This document shows, piece after piece, positions 4,997-8,755 of a stretch of DNA of 8,755 nucleotides. The translations under genes and the position numbers were made by a program. A model generated the notes under the pieces. The model was given only the letters and a program-made list of their open reading frames with translations. It had not been told where the DNA came from and made no database searches. The stretch comes from JBBSZK01 sp964354995. Its GTDB lineage: Archaea; Nanobdellota; Nanobdellia; Pacearchaeales; GW2011-AR1. The stretch is from the NCBI GenBank assembly GCA_964354995.1, contig CAYHBQ010000026.1, positions 1 through 8,755 on the forward strand, written 5' to 3'. Position 1 is the stretch's first letter; each line of letters starts with the position of its first letter.

Positions 4997-6313
4997 ATGG
5001 ACTTTACGAAGTTACAGGCACAGCGGCGCGCTTGTGCCTCATTGAGTGCGAAGGATGACGGTGTAAAGGTGCATGTCATGGGATGGATTTATGATATTCG
5101 TGATTTGGGTAAAGTACGATTTGCTGTGCTTCGCGATGTAACTGGGGAAGTGCAGATTACTGCTCATAAAGATAAATCAGATAAGAAATTATTTGATTCT
5201 CTTGGTTCGATTTCTCGCGAGAGCTCAGTGCTTATTTCCGGAACGGTCAAGAAAAGCGATAAAGCGTCGAACGGACGAGAGATTGTACCGGATAGTTTTG
5301 ATGTGGTTGGAATGGCTGAGGCTCCGTTGCCGATTGATACGAGTGATTTCTCTAAAACTGAATTGCCGAAACGACTCGATTATCGCTTTTTGGATATGCA
5401 CCGTCGAAGAACGCAGGCCATATTCAAAATTCAAAGCACGATAGCACGCGCGTTCTTGAATCACTTTCATGAAAAGGGATTCATTGAGATGCAGCCGCCG
5501 TGTGTCATTGGTGCTGCGTCTGAAGGAGGCACCGATTTATTTGAGGTTAAATATTTTGAGAAGAAAGCGTATTTGGCACAGTCTCCTCAATTGTACAAAC
5601 AAATGCTTGCATGTTCTATGGAGAAGACGTGTATGATTTGTCCCGTTTGGCGCGCAGAGAAGCATAATACGGTGCGACATATTAATGAAATTCGCCAAAT
5701 GGATATTGAAGCAGCATTTAACGATCAAACGTCTATTATGAAACATCAGGAAGAGGTTGTGAAATATATGATTTCTGAAGTTTTGAAACACAATAAAGCC
5801 GATTTAGAACTTTTGGGCGCAACGTTGAAAGTGCCTGATGCCAAGTATATGCATTATGATGATACCATACAATTGCTGAAGAAGCACGGTATTGCGATTG
5901 AAATAGGGGATGACCTGAACCCTGAGGCTGAGAAAAAATTAGGGGATTTGTTTCCTGATACGATTGTGTTTGTGCATTCGTGGCCTGCTAACTGTAAACC
6001 GTTTTATATTATGCCTAAAGATGGTAAGGAGAACGCGGAGTATTCTGAAGGATTTGACGCGATTTACCGCGGTCTTGAAATTAGCTCAGGCGGACAGCGT
6101 ATCCATATTCCCGATTTGCTCATTGCGCGCATTAAGAAGAAAGGGCTTAAGCCTGAACACTTTAAAGATTACATTGATTCGTTTAGGTATGGAGCACCTC
6201 CTCACGCAGGATGGTCTATTGGTCTTGAACGCATGACGTTGCTCTTATGCGGCCTTGATAATATCCGTGAGGCAACTATGTTTCCTCGAGACCGAGATAG
6301 ACTGACGCCCTGA
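4997..6313 (+). CDS. aspS: Aspartyl-tRNA synthetase, archaeal type (probably non-discriminating, Asp/Asn)
   Basis: A class II synthetase of 438 residues, the normal archaeal length without the bacterial GAD insertion. An OB-fold anticodon-binding domain (about 22-105) begins with VHVMGWIYDIRDLGKVRF. The catalytic domain contains EGGTDLFEV, the aspartate-site QSPQLYKQ (195-202), motif 2 with PVWRAEKHNTVRH (Arg219) and motif 3 GLERMTLLLCGLDNIREATMFPRDRDRLTP at the C-terminus. It charges tRNA(Asp). With gatC and gatA close by, it is inferred also to charge tRNA(Asn) with Asp for GatCAB. At the two anticodon-domain positions associated with specificity in archaeal AspRS, it has Tyr32 and Ser91, neither the His/Pro nor the Trp-Gln/Lys combinations I recall. 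A GTG at 4991 could add two residues, but promoter spacing favours ATG 4997. Confidence 0.94.
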   Translation: MDFTKLQAQRRACASLSAKDDGVKVHVMGWIYDIRDLGKVRFAVLRDVTGEVQITAHKDKSDKKLFDSLGSISRESSVLISGTVKKSDKASNGREIVPDSFDVVGMAEAPLPIDTSDFSKTELPKRLDYRFLDMHRRRTQAIFKIQSTIARAFLNHFHEKGFIEMQPPCVIGAASEGGTDLFEVKYFEKKAYLAQSPQLYKQMLACSMEKTCMICPVWRAEKHNTVRHINEIRQMDIEAAFNDQTSIMKHQEEVVKYMISEVLKHNKADLELLGATLKVPDAKYMHYDDTIQLLKKHGIAIEIGDDLNPEAEKKLGDLFPDTIVFVHSWPANCKPFYIMPKDGKENAEYSEGFDAIYRGLEISSGGQRIHIPDLLIARIKKKGLKPEHFKDYIDSFRYGAPPHAGWSIGLERMTLLLCGLDNIREATMFPRDRDRLTP

Positions 6314-6318
6314 GTTGG

Positions 6319-6327
6319 CTTTAAATA
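6319..6327 (+). promoter_or_regulatory. TATA-like promoter of the membrane protein / phosphoesterase operon
   Basis: CTTTAAATA starts six bases after the aspS stop codon. Its TTAAAT core (6321-6326) is 28 nt from ATG 6349. An in-frame TTG at 6340 would be only 19 nt away and is not preferred. Confidence 0.6.
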
Positions 6328-6348
6328 CCTGTTCTGTTCTTGGTTAGT

Positions 6349-6675
6349 ATGGGGCGTGCACGTAATCCTCGTCTTTTTTTACTTTTTTTATTTGGCCTTG
6401 CGTTTACCTTTTTGAGTTTTTCATTGTTCCTCTTTAGTTCGTATCTCGATTATTTTAATTCCTTAGTTTTGCTTTCCCCGGGGGCGCTCGAACCTTATTT
6501 TTTTACGTCCAAGGTCATTGCAATTCTGGTTTTGTACGCAATTGTTTTTCTTGTCCTTTGTGTTGCGCTGTTTTATTCGTGGAAGGGATATCGTACGCTT
6601 GAACCTGCGAAGTCCTCACGCGCACAAAAATTTGATGAGCTTCGTGAGAAGTCTCCGTTCTTTAAACGCCCATGA
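6349..6675 (+). CDS. Small integral membrane protein with two predicted helices, unknown function
   Basis: A 108-residue protein. The basic N-terminus (MGRARNPR) is followed by a Phe/Leu-rich hydrophobic segment at about 9-31, a loop of about 23 residues (SYLDYFNSLVLLSPGALEPYFF), a second hydrophobic segment at about 55-77, and a charged tail rich in Lys, Arg and Glu. By the positive-inside rule both ends face the cytoplasm. There is no known motif. It overlaps the metallophosphoesterase by ATGA (6672-6675), so the two are probably made together, and it could recruit that enzyme to the membrane, which is inference. The coding DNA near 6372-6390 holds two seven-T runs that come from the Phe codons. 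Confidence 0.72.
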   Translation: MGRARNPRLFLLFLFGLAFTFLSFSLFLFSSYLDYFNSLVLLSPGALEPYFFTSKVIAILVLYAIVFLVLCVALFYSWKGYRTLEPAKSSRAQKFDELREKSPFFKRP

Positions 6676-7493
6676 AGATACTTGCCATAGGTGATTTTCA
6701 TGGTACGTTTTCCAAGAAGTTTGAAAAACTGATTACGAAAGAGAAGATCGACCTTGTTGTGTCGAACGGAGACTTTTTCCCCTTTATTTATAGGGATTTA
6801 TGGTTTAAACATTGCTATCGGACTGACGTTAATCTGTGGGAGGTCATTGGGAGAAAAAAATATGTTGCGTTGGTTAAAAAGGATTTGAAGCGGGGTGACC
6901 GAGCATTACATGCGTTAAATCACGTTTCTGTTCCCGTCATCACAGTCGTGGGGAACATTGATTATACTCCTCTCCAAGATAGCTACGATGAACGTCCTCC
7001 TAAGGGAGATTTGCGTCGGCAGGATTTACTCAATCCTCTTTTGCGGAAGTACAAAAACATACACCGATTTGATTATTCCTATTTTTTTTTCGGCAACTGT
7101 GTTTTTATCGGCGCCTATGGGGGAAGTTCTCCTGGGTTGGTGAAAAGTAGAAATTATAAAAAATATCGCAAGAAACTTGAGGTGTTGTTTAAACGATTTA
7201 GGAGTAAGAAAATTATTTTTGTATCCCATAATGTTCCGTATAACACGAGATTGGACAAGATTGGACAACATGCACATATAGCTGTGCGTGGAAAGCACTA
7301 TGGTTCTAAGCTTATTCGGAGGGTTATCGATAGGTGGCAGCCGCTTGTGCACATCGGAGGGCATATTCACGAAGGGCGAGGAAAACAGATGCTTGGAAAG
7401 ACGGTATGTGTGAATCCTGGGGCGGCACATGAGGGACAGGCAGCCGTTATCACTCTGGATGCAGAAAAGGTTAAAGTCACATTTATAAACTGA
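6672..7493 (+). CDS. Calcineurin-like metallophosphoesterase
   Basis: A 273-residue cytoplasmic hydrolase with the full two-metal motif series: GDFHG (Asp8, His10), SNGD (Asp34), VVGNID (Asn95; Asp97 in place of the common His-Asp/Glu), IFVSHNVPYNT (His186) and GGHIHEG (His231, His233), followed by CVNPGAAHEG. The family hydrolyses phosphomono- or phosphodiesters, and the substrate cannot be told. It resembles the archaeal MJ0936/YfcE/Icc-like group, with an extra loop of about 40 residues between the GD and GN motifs containing many aromatic and basic residues. The start ATG overlaps the stop of the upstream membrane protein gene, implying a two-gene operon. A run of nine T lies inside the gene at 7082-7090. 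The TATA box for gatC lies within its last codons. Confidence 0.87.
   Translation: MKILAIGDFHGTFSKKFEKLITKEKIDLVVSNGDFFPFIYRDLWFKHCYRTDVNLWEVIGRKKYVALVKKDLKRGDRALHALNHVSVPVITVVGNIDYTPLQDSYDERPPKGDLRRQDLLNPLLRKYKNIHRFDYSYFFFGNCVFIGAYGGSSPGLVKSRNYKKYRKKLEVLFKRFRSKKIIFVSHNVPYNTRLDKIGQHAHIAVRGKHYGSKLIRRVIDRWQPLVHIGGHIHEGRGKQMLGKTVCVNPGAAHEGQAAVITLDAEKVKVTFIN
7482..7488 (+). promoter_or_regulatory. TATA-like promoter of gatC, inside the end of the phosphoesterase gene
   Basis: TTTATAA, with its TTATAA core (7483-7488) starting 28 nt before the gatC ATG at 7511. It overlaps the last few codons of the preceding gene. An alternative AT-rich stretch at 7496-7505 is too close to the ATG for this window's spacing rule. 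Confidence 0.55.
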
Positions 7494-7510
7494 ATCTTTA
7501 TTATTTTCGC

Positions 7511-7741
7511 ATGTTGTCTGAAAAGGAGAAAGAAGCGGTTCGTGTTGAAGCGCGAGAGATTCTTGCTCGATTTGGCAAGGCCCTTGAGGAAGTGAAGGAA
7601 CGCCCTGTTTCTTCTTCTGTGTCTGGTACGCTACGTACACTTGGAACGGCGTGTTCTGATGACTATTTTCGAAAACGGATGTTCGCTAATGCGCCCCATA
7701 AGACTACGAACAGTATTATTGCGGAGAAGGCGCACTGGTAA
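7511..7741 (+). CDS. gatC: Aspartyl-tRNA(Asn) amidotransferase subunit C, archaeal type
   Basis: A 76-residue protein matching the archaeal GatC pattern more than the bacterial one. It has an N-terminal amphipathic helix (VRVEAREILARFGKALEEV, about 10-28), a low-complexity Ser/Thr linker (SSSVSGT), a FRKRMFANAPHK segment (53-64) and the conserved SIIAEKAHW end (68-76). In the heterotrimer GatC wraps around the GatA-GatB interface and stabilises it. The C-terminal tail in archaeal members is distinctive and makes the call fairly sure despite the small size. It is followed after 2 nt by an unknown gene and then gatA, so this is the start of the GatCAB locus. In archaea that already have GatDE, GatCAB normally makes Asn-tRNA(Asn). 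No Shine-Dalgarno sequence precedes it, and the promoter is inside the upstream gene. Confidence 0.82.
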   Translation: MLSEKEKEAVRVEAREILARFGKALEEVKERPVSSSVSGTLRTLGTACSDDYFRKRMFANAPHKTTNSIIAEKAHW

Positions 7742-7743
7742 CT

Positions 7744-8022
7744 ATGGTCGTGAAAAAATCAAAATCTATTGAAAAGATAAAGAAAGGAGACGTTATTAGT
7801 GTAGATGGTAAGAAACTTGAGGTTGATAGTCATTATGTATTGATTGATCATGGTGCAACTAAAGAGATGTGTATCGAGCTGTTCGATCCGAAGAAACCTG
7901 ATGGGGAGGGCGATTTTCAATTGCGATATTTTAACGATCAAGCAGAAGAAACGCTTGATTTTTATGAGTTAGTTAAAGGCGTTATGTACGAGAAGAAGCC
8001 GTTTGAGAAAGTTGAGTGGTAG
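7744..8022 (+). CDS. Small basic protein of unknown function between gatC and gatA
   Basis: A 92-residue soluble protein starting 2 nt after the gatC stop, with no promoter of its own, so it is co-transcribed with gatC. A lysine-rich N-terminus (MVVKKSKSIEKIKKG) leads into what look like beta strands: DVISVDGKKLEVDSHYVLI, MCIELFDPKKP, FQLRYFNDQ and LDFYELVKGVMY. It ends in KVEW, recalling the Trp end of GatC (AEKAHW). The small beta-barrel appearance (a KGD.ISVDG.K..V opening) resembles KOW/OB-like RNA-binding folds, but I cannot assign a family. From memory, similar small proteins ending in ..EW accompany gatC in some uncultured archaea; that is unverified. Its position suggests a translation-related or amidotransferase accessory role, which is inference. 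Confidence 0.72.
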   Translation: MVVKKSKSIEKIKKGDVISVDGKKLEVDSHYVLIDHGATKEMCIELFDPKKPDGEGDFQLRYFNDQAEETLDFYELVKGVMYEKKPFEKVEW

Positions 8023-8040
8023 TGTTTCATGTCGCAAGGT

Positions 8041-8048
8041 ATTTAACC
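8041..8048 (+). promoter_or_regulatory. TATA-like promoter of gatA
   Basis: ATTTAACC, with TTTAAC starting 27 nt before the gatA ATG at 8069. It lies in the 46-nt gap after the preceding gene and is weaker than the other boxes. gatA could also be read through from the gatC transcript. Confidence 0.45.
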
Positions 8049-8068
8049 TATTTTCTTGATGCTGATAT

Positions 8069-8755
8069 ATGAATGTTGAATCTAAGGTTAAGGTGTTCCT
8101 TGAGAAGATTAAAAAGGAAGACAAGAAGATTAATGCGTTTCTTGAGGTGAATCCACGCGTGCTTGAAGAAGCTCGTGTGCTTGATTCTAAAAAGGGGAAG
8201 AAAGGGCGTCTCCACGGAAAGGTTATTGCAGTTAAGTCCAATATTAACGTGAAAGGGCTGACGTGTTCGTGTGCGTCAAAGACACTTGAGAATTATCGGG
8301 CGCCGTACGATGCGACGGTCATTGAGAAGATTAAGGCGGACGACGGGCTTATTATTGGGATGACGAACATGGATGAGTTTGCGGCAGGGTGGTCTGGGGA
8401 GACGAGTGCCTTCGGACCGACGCTTAATCCGATTGTTCCGGGACATGTTGCAGGAGGTTCTTCGTCGGGGTCTGCGGCCGCGGTTGCGGCAGGATTTTGC
8501 GATATGGCTTTAGGAAGTGAGACGGGAGGCTCTACACGCGTCCCTGCGTCGTTTTGTGGTCTTGTAGGTGTTAAGCCGAGCTATGGAACAGTTTCTCGCT
8601 ATGGGCTGATTGATTTGTCGATGAGTTTAGATCAAATCGCGCCGCTTGCTCGGACGGTGGATGATGCCGCACTCTTGTTGGAGGTGATTTCGGGGGAAGA
8701 CGAGAAGGATTGTCGATCGGTGACGATGAGCCCTGTCAAAATAATATCATCTTCA
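8069..8755 (+). CDS. gatA: Aspartyl/glutamyl-tRNA amidotransferase subunit A, N-terminal part (3' end outside window)
   Basis: The frame is open for 229 codons to the window edge; the full family length is about 450-480 residues. GatA is the amidase-signature glutaminase of GatCAB: it frees ammonia from glutamine and channels it to GatB. The Ser-cisSer-Lys triad is complete, with Lys56 in IAVKSNINVKG, Ser131 in AGGSSSGSAAAV and Ser155 in GSETGGSTRVPASFCG. The spacing of 75 and 24 residues is as in the amidase family. GVKPSYGTVSRYGLIDLSMSLDQIAPLARTVDDAALLLE (167-205) is a textbook GatA segment. Small deviations are VKSN for the usual VKDN and SETGGST for SDTGGSI. The N-terminus is lysine-rich and starts without a ribosome binding site. 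gatB would be expected downstream. It probably functions with GatC here for Asn-tRNA(Asn) formation. Confidence 0.94.
   Translation, partial: MNVESKVKVFLEKIKKEDKKINAFLEVNPRVLEEARVLDSKKGKKGRLHGKVIAVKSNINVKGLTCSCASKTLENYRAPYDATVIEKIKADDGLIIGMTNMDEFAAGWSGETSAFGPTLNPIVPGHVAGGSSSGSAAAVAAGFCDMALGSETGGSTRVPASFCGLVGVKPSYGTVSRYGLIDLSMSLDQIAPLARTVDDAALLLEVISGEDEKDCRSVTMSPVKIISSS

Noticed and set aside
7026..7640. Long minus-strand open frame opposite the phosphoesterase and gatC (204 codons)
   Set aside because: It spans two well-supported plus-strand genes and their junction, shows no domain, and has a composition typical of an antisense shadow.
1..8755. CRISPR arrays, insertion sequences, integrase or defence genes
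   Set aside because: No regularly spaced repeats, no transposase or recombinase motifs, and no toxin-antitoxin or restriction-like proteins were found in the coding frames examined.

Overview
The window reads as a stretch of archaeal chromosome devoted mainly to tRNA-dependent amidation. Every gene is on the + strand and packing is tight. The organism is called archaeal for three reasons. It carries GatD and GatE, which are archaea-specific. Its aspartyl-tRNA synthetase is of the short archaeal type. It also has a uniform promoter grammar: an AT-rich TATA-like box starts 26-28 nt before the start codon at eight genes, with no Shine-Dalgarno sequence between, so transcripts look essentially leaderless. 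The compact GatE, the archaeal-type GatC and the small gatC-adjacent protein make me lean towards a DPANN-type lineage (Woesearchaeota-like). That placement is an inference and is not proven by the sequence.

Layout. 1-288 is the C-terminal end of gatD. 322-1245 is a NAD-dependent sugar-nucleotide epimerase in its own unit. 1335-2054 is a divergent carbon-nitrogen hydrolase (nitrilase superfamily) with an operator-like inverted repeat upstream, overlapping by ATGA with an unknown 100-residue protein (2051-2353). 2384-3835 is gatE, overlapping by ATGA with a small membrane-anchored four-cysteine protein (3832-4173). 4215-4943 is a class I methyltransferase starting with GTG. 4997-6313 is aspS. 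6349-6675 is a two-helix membrane protein, overlapping by ATGA with a metallophosphoesterase (6672-7493). 7511-7741 is gatC, followed after 2 nt by a 92-residue unknown protein (7744-8022). From 8069 to the window edge runs the N-terminal half of gatA.

How the genes work together. GatDE converts Glu-tRNA(Gln) to Gln-tRNA(Gln). GatCAB, of which C and A are here and B is probably just downstream, converts Asp-tRNA(Asn) to Asn-tRNA(Asn) in archaea. The Asp-tRNA(Asn) must come from a non-discriminating AspRS, and aspS lies between the two amidotransferase sets. The cell therefore probably lacks GlnRS and perhaps AsnRS. The other genes (epimerase, nitrilase-like protein, methyltransferase, phosphoesterase, small membrane proteins) have no evident link to this pathway.

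The most notable observations are: a GatE that appears to lack the AspRS-like insertion domain and an N-terminal cysteine motif; AspRS specificity positions that match neither textbook class; a strict leaderless promoter spacing that also settles three start codons; and an unknown protein embedded between gatC and gatA. No tRNA, rRNA, CRISPR array, insertion sequence or prophage signal was seen. No gene-free stretch exceeds about 90 nt.
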